64,000 nucleotides of DNA from Phialocephala subalpina (taxonomy: Eukaryota; Ascomycota; Leotiomycetes; Helotiales; Mollisiaceae), in contig FJOG01000008.1 of NCBI GenBank assembly GCA_900073065.1, positions 810,985-874,984 on the forward strand, given 5' to 3'. Positions within the stretch are counted from its first letter, which is position 1. Every line of letters starts with the position of its first letter. Positions 11,411-22,200 of the stretch are shown here, piece by piece. The notes under the pieces were generated by a model, which was not told the DNA's origin, ran no database searches, and saw nothing but the letters and a program-made list of their open reading frames with translations. The position numbers and the translations under genes were made by a program.

Positions 11411-12421
11411 GGCTAGGAAATATATACGACGAAAATATACAAAGGAGGAGCGAACGTCAGCGAGTTCTTGCTCTCATTTCGTCAATCTCTGAGTCTCTCA
11501 TGCTCCAGTCGGAGTAAATGATATTGTTGTAGGGCATGGGAATTGACAAAGGGATTGTTCGATTCTGGTGAGTGCTGTCGTGACGCGGTTTGCCGCGACA
11601 GTGAGGCATTATCCCTCTTTTTTTAGGCAGAGATTACGCATCAAAGGCACCATGAAAATCCCTACCGCGCGTGTCAAACACCCCCATGCTTCAGCAGCCG
11701 CCGGGGGGCTTTCCGGTAACGGCCACCCACTAAAACTCTCCCCTTGCTGAGCTTCTTGGCAACACAACCTCATCCTCTTGCATCTCCAACACCCGCAGAA
11801 AAAGTCAGATGTGCAAAATGGCCAATACTTCCCTCATTCTGTCAAACAAGCAAGTGGCAGAAGACTCTGGCGACGGCCTCCTGCGTCTCTCGCGCTAGAT
11901 CTAGTGATCTGAGTCGTCTGGACATCATTCGAGTACACCGAAGCCTCAGGTCGAAGCCGATTGTTACCTTCCAAGTACGGACGAGTGCAGGTATTTGTTT
12001 TCGCTGCGTTTCATCAAAGTCCAATCCTCAAGATGACTGGGGAGTGACCCTGTTTTGTGTCGATTTTGTGTCGATTTTGCGGGCGCCTGCTGCCACATCC
12101 TACATGGGTTATCAAATGTTGGTTTTGAACGTCCAATCAACGAACTCTGTACTCAGTATTCTAGAGATCAAAGCGATCAAAGCGATCAGGGGGGCCTTTT
12201 CCATCGAGCCCTTGCCGCCTTCCTAATCTATTGCTGTCAGTGTTGGGAGCGGGGTGACCTTCAGTACGTTATAGAATGTGCTAGTTTCTCCTCTGATTTT
12301 GACCGCACTACTCTGCGGCTCCTCGTTACAACAATCCACCTTCTCCTGAACTTTCACTGTTATATATACAGTTGTTGACGACAATTCAATTCCACAACTG
12401 TTTCACGAGTTTTACTACCCA
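11411..12421. other. Divergent intergenic region, 1.0 kb
   Basis: This separates two genes pointing away from each other, so it should hold both promoters. A TATATATA-like stretch at about 12359-12366 lies about 55 bp upstream of the ATG at 12422. Small direct repeats occur (TGTCGATTTT twice at about 12057-12077; GATCAAAGC twice at 12166-12185). No further gene is seen. Confidence 0.5.
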
Positions 12422-14935
12422 ATGCCGATCGCAATCGGACAACTTCGAGATGCTCCAAATCTGTTCGCGAAACCGTCTCCATTCATCCGAATTTCCGAAA
12501 ATTATGGCCCGAATGCTATAACCAAAGCCGAATCGAAAAAGAAGATCATCGAAAAATCTTTCTGGGTCGCCCTACGACGTTGTGCTGTCCATTTAATTCC
12601 CGTCACCTTTTCCTTGGTGATCATTACACTCAACCTCAAAGGATATTATATTGGTGCGGACTTCGTTAGCCCGATACATTCTGAGACAATCAATCTGTTG
12701 CTCTTCCAAGTTGCTGCTAAGGCTCAAGAAATCCTGGTCATTGCCAGCCTTACAACGATCATATTTCATATCGCCCGGCAAGAGCTGCTTTTTGGCAATG
12801 GGTTACCACTTGGTCTCATCGGCTCTGGCCTTCTCTTCAGCGACTTCAGCTACTTCTTTTCCAAAGAGTTTCTGGGCAGTCTCAGCTACCAAGCCGAGAA
12901 TATATGGAGGAAATGGAGCTTTGTGGCTGTTTTAGTCGCCGCAGGCCTAACGGCAGCCCTCGCTGGACCATCTAGCGCGACACTGCTGGTCCCAAAATCT
13001 CAGTACTGGCAGGCCGGGGGGACCTCATTCTACCTCAATGGCAACACGAGCGACTTCTGGCCGACATACTTGACATCCAATGAGGCTGCAAGCCAGCCTT
13101 ACTGTTTTGGTCCAGATGCAACAAGATATGGAACATGTCCGAGCGGGGGATTTCATTCTCTTTGGCAGCATTTTGGCCAAGTCGACTCCTCAAATTTTAT
13201 GAGCGCAGGTTACCCTCCTTCCTACGCCAAACCGCTCTCGGGATCTCCATTCTATTGGTCAATCGACAGCCCTCTATCGCAGGTGCCTCCTGTTTATACT
13301 TTAGGCGGTCCGCGGCCGCTGACAAACGACAAAGTCCAGGACTATACATTTTTCGTTCAACCTCATGCCGCTACAACGATTATGCTACAACAAATAACAA
13401 CGGATTGGTGGGATGCATTCTTATCCAAGGACAGGATGGACCCTAACAGAATCGACGACCGACTAGCGCAGACGAGGGTGCTCAGCCCCCTAGCCCAAGC
13501 CAGATGTTCTGCCCCGCAGAATCTCTCATCTACCGATCTCAACATCCAGTTCCCTACGTTAAGCGGCGATGGTTGGGTATGGCGTGTAGCTGCAAGCCTC
13601 CCGGTGAATACTCTTAACACTACGGCGTCCGATCACTTAAGGTTCCAGTGGGTTCATCTACCTGATCAATTTGGGGCTGCCACGATCGGAGCTGTTTTCG
13701 AGTCACCATGGACCTCCGATAATTCCTCTCGTTTCGTTATTGGGTGTACTGTGTTCAGTGCATATTTCAATGCCTCTCTATTTACCGATGAGTATTCCTT
13801 CTGGTCCGGATGGTACCCATGGGACGTTGATTTCGGTCATCGGTATCCCGCGTTTGATCCTGGGCTGCAAGGAAACCCAGCAAATGGACGCATTGGAGTT
13901 AACGACACCTGGCTCAACCTACTGACACCTCCCACCCCACCAGATGGTCCAGGATATTACTCATGGCAGCCGTCAACCATCGAGAGCATCATGATGAATG
14001 CAGGGCTACAGAATACTGCGCTTCTCAACAATCAGACTTTGTCGCCATCGAGTGAGAGCAGCGAGAGCTCAACCCCAGATCGCCAATCAGTGCTCCTCGA
14101 AACGATCATCTGCAGCGTTTTTGTTGATGGACTCTCACGATCTGGCAGTGCCAAAGTATACAATAACACAGGCTCGGTATATGACTGGACACTTTCCGCT
14201 TACAACAAAAAACCTGATTTCGAAGCACGGATCGTCAAAGGGCAGGATGCCCTCAATCCTCCCATTTCTCCCTCTGGGGACTTCACAAAGCTGCGAATTA
14301 ACATGAAGATTTCTGGCTTTGCATACCAAGGCTCCATAGCTGAATACCTCTCGATGGTGGTACTTCTCGTTCATATCGCGTTTGCGTTGTCCCACACAGT
14401 CTGGATTCTTTCTACGAAGCAGACATCGGATAGTTGGGACTCTGTGTCGAAACTCCTGGTTTTGGCTCAGAACTCACGCCCTTTTGTTGGTGTCCTGAAG
14501 AACGCCTCGGCAAATATAGACCATCTTGCAACGTATTCACAGAAAGCCAAGATCCGGGTTACACAACCGCCAGGCTCTGAAAAGTGTGACCATGTTGAGT
14601 TGCTATTTTCTGGTGAGGACCGACGTCGCAAAAATTCCAAAGCTCGCTACGATTCCATCGAAGGTGTCGATCTGTCCGATGTGCCCGCCAACGAGACTTC
14701 CATTCAGCCTCCTATTTTTGAGGAGCCAAGTGAGGACCTTCACTTCAACGATCAACATCGCTATCCCCAAACCTGGCCCGGCATCTCTTCGTCAGATGAT
14801 TCCTCCACAACGACGCTGTCAGAACTAAGGCGTCCAGGACGACAAAATTCTACGGCAAGTCTATTGAGTAACAAGACCAGCGCTTCATTTCGGGATATTA
14901 CTACGGAGGTCGAGCGTGATCAGGAGTATGGCTAA
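12422..14935 (+). CDS. Large multi-pass membrane protein, fungal hypothetical (837 aa)
   Basis: A single uninterrupted frame from ATG at 12422 encodes 837 residues. Predicted helices by eye are at about 54-77, 97-118 and 166-190, with a fourth at about 640-664 (EYLSMVVLLVHIAFALSHTV). Between the third and fourth lies a long hydrophilic segment of about 440 residues. It carries several N-glycosylation sequons (for example NGNTS, NLSS, NASL) and many aromatic residues, so it is probably extracytoplasmic. The C-terminal ~170 residues are Ser-rich, acidic and probably cytosolic. This layout is common in a family of uncharacterised ascomycete plasma-membrane proteins. I know of no assigned function. 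The long intact frame makes the gene itself secure. Confidence 0.85.
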   Translation: MPIAIGQLRDAPNLFAKPSPFIRISENYGPNAITKAESKKKIIEKSFWVALRRCAVHLIPVTFSLVIITLNLKGYYIGADFVSPIHSETINLLLFQVAAKAQEILVIASLTTIIFHIARQELLFGNGLPLGLIGSGLLFSDFSYFFSKEFLGSLSYQAENIWRKWSFVAVLVAAGLTAALAGPSSATLLVPKSQYWQAGGTSFYLNGNTSDFWPTYLTSNEAASQPYCFGPDATRYGTCPSGGFHSLWQHFGQVDSSNFMSAGYPPSYAKPLSGSPFYWSIDSPLSQVPPVYTLGGPRPLTNDKVQDYTFFVQPHAATTIMLQQITTDWWDAFLSKDRMDPNRIDDRLAQTRVLSPLAQARCSAPQNLSSTDLNIQFPTLSGDGWVWRVAASLPVNTLNTTASDHLRFQWVHLPDQFGAATIGAVFESPWTSDNSSRFVIGCTVFSAYFNASLFTDEYSFWSGWYPWDVDFGHRYPAFDPGLQGNPANGRIGVNDTWLNLLTPPTPPDGPGYYSWQPSTIESIMMNAGLQNTALLNNQTLSPSSESSESSTPDRQSVLLETIICSVFVDGLSRSGSAKVYNNTGSVYDWTLSAYNKKPDFEARIVKGQDALNPPISPSGDFTKLRINMKISGFAYQGSIAEYLSMVVLLVHIAFALSHTVWILSTKQTSDSWDSVSKLLVLAQNSRPFVGVLKNASANIDHLATYSQKAKIRVTQPPGSEKCDHVELLFSGEDRRRKNSKARYDSIEGVDLSDVPANETSIQPPIFEEPSEDLHFNDQHRYPQTWPGISSSDDSSTTTLSELRRPGRQNSTASLLSNKTSASFRDITTEVERDQEYG

Positions 14936-15677
14936 AATTGTGCTTCTTGGATCGCATCGCAAGATGCTTGGTCTCATAGCTGGCCACCTTAGTCAGTCCT
15001 GCCTTCTGGTTACGACGTCGCCCTTTCCTTGACGAAACACAAATTCAATTGGTCTCACTTTTTGACGCATAACCAATGGCTCAACTCGCAGGCACATAAG
15101 ACCGTTTGAAGCACGAGCCTATCGGGCAGTCAAAATTGCAGATGAGACGTGGTTTCACCACGGCAAGACACATCTGGCAACTTTGATTGTGGGCCGAATG
15201 ATCCCAGCCTGAGACACAATGAGCCAGTCTCTAATATAGTAATCGTCGAGCATATGGCCAAGCTTGATATCGTAAGTGTACCAAGTGTCTTGCAACCTAC
15301 GAAAAACTAATTCAGAATAGTGATAAATCAAGCTCGACATTGAGGAAAATGTTCACGCCCTGCGTTTCTGATGGAGGTGGGCCTACCAGCACGACTCTCA
15401 TGTAAAGGATCATGAATAAAAAATTGAGGAAAGTTGCAAGTGGCGATTGAAATTTCATCAAAAAGGCATTATTCATGAGTGCAAATTGGTTGAGGGTTGG
15501 TACTGTTAGCGATAGTTGTCTCAGGCGCCAATCGCTAGATTTTCAGGGGCTCATCGGCTGATTTCAGCCTTCCCCTCGCTAAGTTTCTAGCGACTATCCA
15601 CAGACGTCACAGTGTATTGCCCACTAGGTTTGCGTGCGTCAGAAGCACATGCCCTCCCAGGCTTCCGTTGCCTGAGC
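14936..15677. other. Convergent intergenic region, 0.74 kb
   Basis: This lies between the 3' ends of the large membrane protein and the P450. It contains the second copy of TCGCTAGATTTTCAGG (15532-15547). No gene is seen. Confidence 0.5.
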
Positions 15678-17335
15678 TCATGATACAAATCCAAGCACGA
15701 CTCCATTCCCATTACACATCGTCAACTTGATCTTCTCCAACCAAGGCCTCTCATCCCTACTTTCAATTGTCTTGAATTCTTGGAGAAGTCTTACCAGGAC
15801 GTAAGAAATCTGAGTCAGAACCAAGCCCTGACCAGGACATGTCCTTGGTCCCCTGGGAAGCAATTCGATTAGTGGCTACATGATGAAGGCATGAATACAA
15901 CAACTTACCCTCCAAATGCTTGATAGTGCCAGCCTTGTCTCTGCGTCTCCCATCTCTCTGGCTTGAATTCGTCCGCATCCGTACCCCAAAGATCCTCGTC
16001 ACGATGGAGAATGTAAGAGTTCGTGATATACATCATGCCCTTCTTCACGAATATTGGCGCTTTGCCATCGGATCCTCCACCAGTAGGCAGCACGGTATCT
16101 TTCAATGCTACTCGACTGTTGTTTGGAGGTAGTGGCAGCAAGCGGAGACCTAGAAAAAATCAGTAAGTGCACGCAAATTAGATCAGATAGTTACTCGTAC
16201 TTTCGTTGATGACCCGCCTGAGATACTTCATGCTCTTGAGTACATCATATGTGGGTGTCTGCCCACCAATGGACGCGACCTCTTCTCGAAGAGTCTCTAG
16301 GACTTTAGGGTTCCTACTCAAAAAGAAAAGCGTGTTGCTAATGACGATCGATGCTCCATCTTCCGCAGCTTGCAGAACGTTGAGGACTTGGGATCGAATG
16401 AGTTTCCTGTCGTCTGTCTGCTTAGCCAATTCATTCAATAAGACAAGTCTTTCATTCTCATCTGCTGTGTTCTTGCCATCAGCCACAGACTTGAAATACG
16501 CATCAATCTTTTGGTCCACATAGCTGTGGACAACTTCGCAAGCCTTGTCGAATTTCTTGTCTGGGAAGAAGACTCTCAATTTTCCCAACAGAAACCGCTT
16601 TCCACAACCCGCATCTGCATCTGACAGTGCTGACATGAACTCTTTCTGATCAACTGACGAGTTTTCTGTAAGTAGGCCAATCGATTCTCCCAAAAGAAAC
16701 TCAGAGACCACATCTGTGCCCTACAGACGTATCAGCAAAAACTTAACTTGGCTTTCAATGTGAACTAATACCATTTGCTCCAGAAGTGGTTGTACATCGA
16801 TCGGTGATCCATCTCTCGGTACCAAGTGAAGAAGATTTTGGAAGTGATGTTCCAACCGGCTCAAGTCGCTGAACTCTCCCTTGCTCAGAATTGGCTTGAC
16901 TTGCGCTCGTGCATGACTCCAGAACCGTCCGTCAGTCGTAAAGACTCCAGGTCCTATGTACGGATCCACGGCAGGCAGCCGCAAGGGCTCCAGTCCCCAG
17001 CTCTCGAAGTCAAGTGCCATGACAGACTGGACGTTGGTGGGCTCGATCGTGAATATGAATTCCTTACCAAAGTTGGTCACTTGAAAAGTGCGACCGTGTT
17101 TTAGGAATAGACTTCGGGTCCATTCCATACGGCGGCGTCCCAATGATGCTTTCATGGACTGGACGAAGAAGTCAAGGCCGAAGAATGGATCTCGTTGGCG
17201 ATGGCGCGGTGCCGGCTTGCAACCTCTCGAACGGGCTACTGTGAAGGTTCTCCATCGTTGAATTAAGGAGTTGATGACAATGATGGCCGCAAGTGCGCCA
17301 AAAGTGTTCCAAATAGAGATGAGCTTGTACTCCAT
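15678..17335 (-). CDS. Cytochrome P450 monooxygenase (499 aa, four exons)
   Basis: The exons, read leftward, are 17335-16772, 16720-16201, 16149-15909 and 15852-15678. All junctions are GT-AG and the phases close to 500 codons including the TGA. An N-terminal membrane anchor (residues ~8-25) fits ER attachment. P450 signatures: the I-helix region around DGASIVISNT, the K-helix ExxR motif in INESLRLLP (formed across the second intron), the PERW motif in DEFKPERW, and the heme loop FGGGPRTCPGQ (formed across the third intron) with the ligand Cys near residue 447. The I-helix shows AAEDGAS in place of the usual AGxDTT. The general layout resembles the CYP52-like clan that hydroxylates alkanes and fatty acids, but the substrate is unknown. 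No biosynthetic partner genes flank it. Confidence 0.92.
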
Positions 17336-18707
17336 AATTATCGTGAGAAGCAGAGAAGTAATGCTGAAAGTGCCGGATTGATCTTCGCTTCATTCAGCAG
17401 CGCACCGAAGTAAAGTAAAAAGAGCTTCAGGAGTCGCACATTATTTATATGTTCAAACAGACGGTTATTTCATCATTATTAATTTGTAATGAGATAAAGG
17501 AACCCGAGGATACGCGTGTTAGTCTTCGGTGGTAAACTTGACTTTGACGGTCCTGGCTGACGCTGAGTAAGACTTTAGCATTCCCGAACGCGCATCACGG
17601 CAATTGGCTCTTGGTATCTAGGATACCGAAACGTCCGATAGAAGGAAAATATAAAGATGAAACATTGTGCGACGACAGAGCTTCAACAAAGGGTTCTGTG
17701 CCCCTGAAGATGCTGGTGCAAGCGAGAAGTGGGGTTGGTGCGGGGTTGGCGTCGACTTCGACAATACTTCCTCGAAGCACGCTATCAGCAGAGTCTCGCT
17801 GGATTTGAATTATTGCCAGATTCTTCGAAGAAACTCCAGTCGAAAAATGATGGCTTGACCCGTGCATATTACTTAAAGGGCACATATCGCTCCCATCATC
17901 GTCTGGACTGGACCAAGGCATTTTCCCGACGGCCGTATCTTCTACTCGTCAGACAATCAGTTGAAACATTTCAGTGACTCTCACGATCAAGGACCAAGTA
18001 TATATATAGAGTACAACAACTAAATTTTGGGCAGATGTTGCTTTATATCTCTTATTCTGCCAATGTCCGAACGCAACTGAATTTTCTTGATGTGACGACT
18101 CAACGTCGCGCTTGCGAGCTGTACTACGATCTGCCTTTCCGTTGCCGAGTTTCACTTTGCTTTGAAGTTACATTATCCTCTCGATGCTGCGATTGGGAGA
18201 CCGATCATCTGCTGCAAGTTATGCCGATCTAAGACATGGACGAAAAGGCAACGATACAAAATATCTCGAGTATCGTCACACGTGGATGTCTTACTTCACT
18301 TTATTAGATGTTTCCTTCATGGATTGTCCCATACTTGTGCCACTTATGGAGATATCGGCTTTCCCAAGAGGGTGATATACTGTAAGATCTTACAACCATG
18401 GAGTTCAAGCTCGGGACCGAACTTTAGTGGCAGACGACTCACATATCAAATTATGCATTTTCCTTCCAAGAAATATCTCAAGGTCATTCAGACAATGATA
18501 TCAACATATGATGCTGAATTCAAGGATAGGTATCAACATACGAGCAATTCTCGTCTCGGCATTAGTTGGAGGTGGTGTCGTGATTCAGAATTGTGCGAGG
18601 AAAGTCTTCGCCAATGTTGCACGATGGTCTAGGCGAGAATTGAAGGTGTACACATGTCACGTCAGTTGCGAATCTTGTAGCTTCGGGTAGGCAGCTATTG
18701 GCCATCA
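17336..18707. other. Intergenic, 1.4 kb, no convincing gene
   Basis: The left part must contain the P450 promoter. Frames at 17595-17921 (-) and 18162-18632 (+) have no recognisable domain. The latter has Cys-rich and charged portions (DAEFKDRYQHTSNSRLG) but no clear start or splice structure. I do not call them as genes. Confidence 0.4.
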
Positions 18708-19199
18708 ATGGAAGACGATCAAAGGGAGCAGTCTGCCCAAGAATCTCGGGTTACCTTCGGGGATGGCGGTGGCCGGGCCTATCACTTGTGGCAATATGGA
18801 TATTCGCCCGATCACAAAGTATATGAGGACTGGTATCTGCCTCATGGTCTACCTCTCGTTGGCGGAGCAATGGCGACTGTGGCAACCGTAACAGCATCGA
18901 AAGTTGAGTGGAGTTATTGGTTAGAAATATGTTATCCAACCGTCAATTCCCGTCCTTCCACTCCTGATAAACCACGACCTTCGAAGATGGTCGTCGATGC
19001 ACGAGGCAAAGCTTCATACAGATGGCTTTTGACTGAAGCTGAAAGGAAGCACATTGCAGCACTGCTGGACATTGATGGTGCGCAATTGATGGATCTTCTC
19101 TCCTTGATGGATCTTCTCTCCTTGATGGATCTTCTCTCCTTGATGGATCTTCTCTCCTTGATGGATCTTCTCTCCTTGATGGTTGCTGACGATATTTGA
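18708..19199 (+). CDS. Hypothetical protein with MDLLSL hexapeptide repeats (163 aa)
   Basis: The frame from ATG at 18708 encodes 163 residues. The first ~125 are of mixed composition (MEDDQREQSAQESRVTFGDG, later RWLLTEAERKHIAALLDIDG) and match no family I know. The C-terminal part consists of five perfect MDLLSL hexapeptides produced by an in-frame 18-bp minisatellite, then MVADDI. Whether this is translated is uncertain. The frame stays open through non-repetitive sequence and the repeat unit is a multiple of three, which mildly favours coding. Start context and transcription are unverified. Confidence 0.3.
   Translation: MEDDQREQSAQESRVTFGDGGGRAYHLWQYGYSPDHKVYEDWYLPHGLPLVGGAMATVATVTASKVEWSYWLEICYPTVNSRPSTPDKPRPSKMVVDARGKASYRWLLTEAERKHIAALLDIDGAQLMDLLSLMDLLSLMDLLSLMDLLSLMDLLSLMVADDI
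19086..19182. repeat. 18-bp minisatellite, five perfect units plus partial
   Basis: The unit TTGATGGATCTTCTCTCC is repeated exactly five times (19086-19175) and followed by a seven-base partial copy. In the + frame of the ORF at 18708 it encodes MDLLSL. On the opposite strand a frame reads a charged repeat containing SRRED. Confidence 0.97.
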
Positions 19200-19232
19200 T
19201 TCTAGTGACTACCATTACATTTCGAGGCTCCA

Positions 19233-19465
19233 CAATGAATCGAGAGAGACAGATTTGCAACGTCTGCGGAAAAGCCTCAGGTTTGGACGACATCGTTCAG
19301 AACTCTCTTGACCTCGGCATCCACACAAGAGATTTCATCCTCAATGCCTTCAAACTTGGCTTGCAAGACCCGAGTTCACTGCACGACATTTACTGCTCCG
19401 ATTGCGGAGAGAAGCACGGGTACCAGACTGGCTGGGCGGTGTATAACGACAGTTGGTTATTTTAA
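19233..19465 (+). CDS. Small possible zinc-ribbon protein (77 aa)
   Basis: The frame from ATG at 19233 begins MNRERQICNVCGKASG and ends with DSWLF. It contains two CxxC pairs about 48 residues apart (CNVC near the start and CSDC in IYCSDCGEKHGYQ). Four-cysteine spacing of this type can bind one zinc ion. Between them lies a predicted helix-rich segment. The two knuckle-like pairs are the only argument for a real gene. It is short, it lies immediately after the minisatellite ORF, and it could instead be part of a spliced gene. No family is assigned. Confidence 0.35.
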
Positions 19466-20467
19466 GAACGATGAAAAGGATGAAAGCATGGCGGTGAAGA
19501 ACATGTACGAGATGATGATTTTTCGAGGTTTTCACTGATGCGGTGCGGGGCATTGCGGGATTCCTTCTGACGATGATTTTGGTAGCCTATGTTCTGTTCT
19601 AATGCCCAAATTGAATCAAGAGAATCTGCAATGTTTGTTACAAACAGATCATCAATCAACAATTCCTAGCATCATGTCTGAGTAGCCTTGCCGCCATGAT
19701 ATGCTATCACCATTCCTAGAATTCATCTTGGCCAACCATCACTTCATTGTATGACGACAATGTAACCAGCTAAAGGTAAGAGAATGATTGGAGTACATGT
19801 AGTTCATGTTGAGAAAGGTTCAAGCTTTGCATAATACTCAGAAATGCTCGTCTACCTTCACATCGTCTTAAAGTAGCAACGCCTAGATATATTCGTAATC
19901 AGCCTACTTTCCGACGAACAGCTTACAAGCTTTGCTGCTGCTTTTGCGACGTTCATGATATAAAAGATGTTCCCCGTCTACCATTTCTTTCAGTGCACGT
20001 CGTTTAGAAGAGACAGCTATATCTGTGTCACAAAATCCAACCCGATCGCGCAATACTTCTCTCCCCTTTCTCCACTCGCTTAGCAAAGCCCTTTTCATTT
20101 CCCACTTCCTTCATCGCGGAAGATCATGTTCTTCTTTCTGCTTCTTCACTGTCTCATAGAATGTGAATTAGTGACACCCTTGCTCGATTACTCTCATACA
20201 CTCTGAACTTTTGAGGATGTCCAGGTGATGGAGACGCCTGCTGTCGGTGATTGGCCAGCCTGAGATCTCGATATGAAGTACCGAACGCTTGAAGCAGGGC
20301 GACAACTTTAGCCACAAAACATGTTGGTTTCGTATCATAGTACATCATGACAACGTTTGGCTTCATATATTTATGTTTGCGAGCACTTCTCCGAATACCT
20401 CCTAGGCACATCTCGCTCGTCATTTTACTTCGAATAACTGGTACTTTGACCACCATCCTCCCTTAAA
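19466..20467. other. Intergenic region upstream of sph3-like gene, 1.0 kb
   Basis: No gene is seen. The right end should hold the promoter of the spherulin-4-like gene. In A. fumigatus the epimerase gene uge3 lies on this side of sph3. Nothing resembling an epimerase (no GxxGxxG Rossmann start, no YxxxK) is present here. Confidence 0.5.
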
Positions 20468-21688
20468 ATGGGTCGCACATTCAATCAACTCCGCGATGCA
20501 GCAACGCCATTATCGTCACTCTCCAGGACACCAAACGAGTTTCCTCCCCGGCTGCCCCCCAGAGACCGAACTCGTCGAAACACATACTGCAAAACGAAAC
20601 TCTTCGGCATTCCACTTTGGTTTTTCTGGACCCTCCTGTTGATCGCGATCCTTGCCCTCATCCTCCCCGTTGCAATCATGTTTGGTAAAAAGAAACGGCA
20701 GGTTGGACCACCGACGGTCTTGGTGCCGTTGTATATCTATCCTGATCCTGGGGCATGGGATCCTTTGTTCTCTGCGTTCGTTTCCCTCCCCTCCCTGTCA
20801 AGAGGCTTCATGGGTTGAGACATAGAAGTTGATGAGAGAGAATAGTGTTGAGAAGTACCCCAAAATAAACTTCACAATTATCATAAACCCAAACAGTGGA
20901 CCAGAAGGCCTGGATGGCAATTACACACGCGACATACCCCCCTTGAACTTTTACCCCAACGTCCGAACAGTGGGGTACGTCTCTACGAACTATACGAACC
21001 GGAATTTCAGTTTGGTGGAAGGGGATATTCGAACGTATGCTAGTTGGGCTGGAAATGCGAGTATGCTAGGAATGGGGATGAGGGGTATCTTTTTGGATGA
21101 GGTGGTTAGTGGTTGGAGTGATGCTGCTGCGAATTTCTACGCGATACTCGCAGCAGTGATTCGGGACGAGACGGGATTGGGGAGGGATCCTTTGGTATGT
21201 TGCTTCACTTCCCTTTTTGGAGTGGTGCCGTTGGTCCCTTTTAGGCAATTTTGAAGCTCATGTCGGGAGAAGGGACATCGCATGCTCGCTTAACCCCGCA
21301 TATCGAAGACTAACTCACTCACTTACAGATAATCCATAATCCCGGCACCCTTCCTGATGCTAGGTACCTCACTTCTAGATCTAGTAATGTTACCGTCATA
21401 TTCGAGAATTCCTGGGACAACTACAATGCTGTCGATCTTCGAGCATCCATTCGAACGCTTCGAAAGACGGCGGGAGTTGGACGAGAAGCGCTCGCGGCAA
21501 TTATCTATGACGTTCCAGATGGAGAGCCGGATGTGGAGAGTACAAATGGAGATAATAAAGGGACTGTAGTTGGTAATTTGAGGAATGTGGTGGGTAGTTT
21601 GTACTTGACGGGAAGCGGAGTTGGTGGGGATATCTATGCGGGATTTTGGACGAGGTGGGGTGATTGGGTTGAGCAAATGGCGAGCTGA
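20468..21688 (+). CDS. sph3: Sph3-like spherulin-4 glycoside hydrolase (GH135), membrane-anchored
   Basis: Three exons (20468-20779, 20826-21194, 21329-21688) give 346 residues. A Pro/Arg-rich cytosolic tail is followed by one anchor helix at about 47-72 and then a spherulin-4 domain: VPLYIYPDPGAWDPLF, INFTIIINPNSGP, RGIFLDEVVSGW and VTVIFENSWDNY. The acidic residues in these motifs (D195, E196, E253) correspond to the active-site acidic residues of characterised Sph3, a GH135 enzyme that hydrolyses galactosaminogalactan (GAG) and is needed for GAG production in A. fumigatus. Intron 1 has a weak donor (GTTTCC), chosen because it keeps frame. Nearer GT sites produce a stop. The gene converges on the ega3-like gene 0.5 kb away. 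The family call is firm; the role in GAG metabolism rests on family and neighbourhood. Confidence 0.92.
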
Positions 21689-22200
21689 CGGAGGCAGGAT
21701 AAAGGAGATGTAGATAAAGTGAAGGAAAGAACTGTGTTGTAGACTGCTGGCCATTAGCTCTGATACGTGACCTTCAGGATTGTTTCCTAGCTTCCACGGC
21801 CCTGCCAAGACTTCAGGCCCAAGCTACCATTCGACATTTCCCCACGCGAGGGCGTCCATCAAAATGTATGAACCTCATCGGGCGCGGAGCCTGGATCGCG
21901 TTCGGCGATACTAGATGCATCTCGAATCGTAGATCTTGATCTCACAGAAGAACGGGACGATATCTCAAAACGGTAGAAATGCCCTGATGCTTCCGGACAA
22001 GGGCGGGTATTGAAGCCTTTCTTGAACATAGAAGAGATTGCACCAAAACTGTATCGTTGAACTCATGTCGGAAGACCCCTCGAAGATGACGTTGAAAGAA
22101 TTCGTCCGAGTTGGGAGAATGACCTCGACTTGAGATGACTGGGGCGGAATGCAAAGTAGACGACCAAAATGATATACATTGAACTCCAAACTTGATTACC
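21689..22200. other. Convergent 3' region between sph3- and ega3-like genes
   Basis: This 0.5-kb stretch between two tail-to-tail genes should contain both transcription ends. No gene is seen. Confidence 0.5.

Noticed and set aside
17595..17977. Overlapping frames on both strands near the P450 promoter
   Set aside because: Neither has a domain or splice structure. Short open frames are expected at this base composition.
19086..19182. CRISPR-like array of short repeats
   Set aside because: The units are contiguous with no spacers; it is a minisatellite in a eukaryotic genome.
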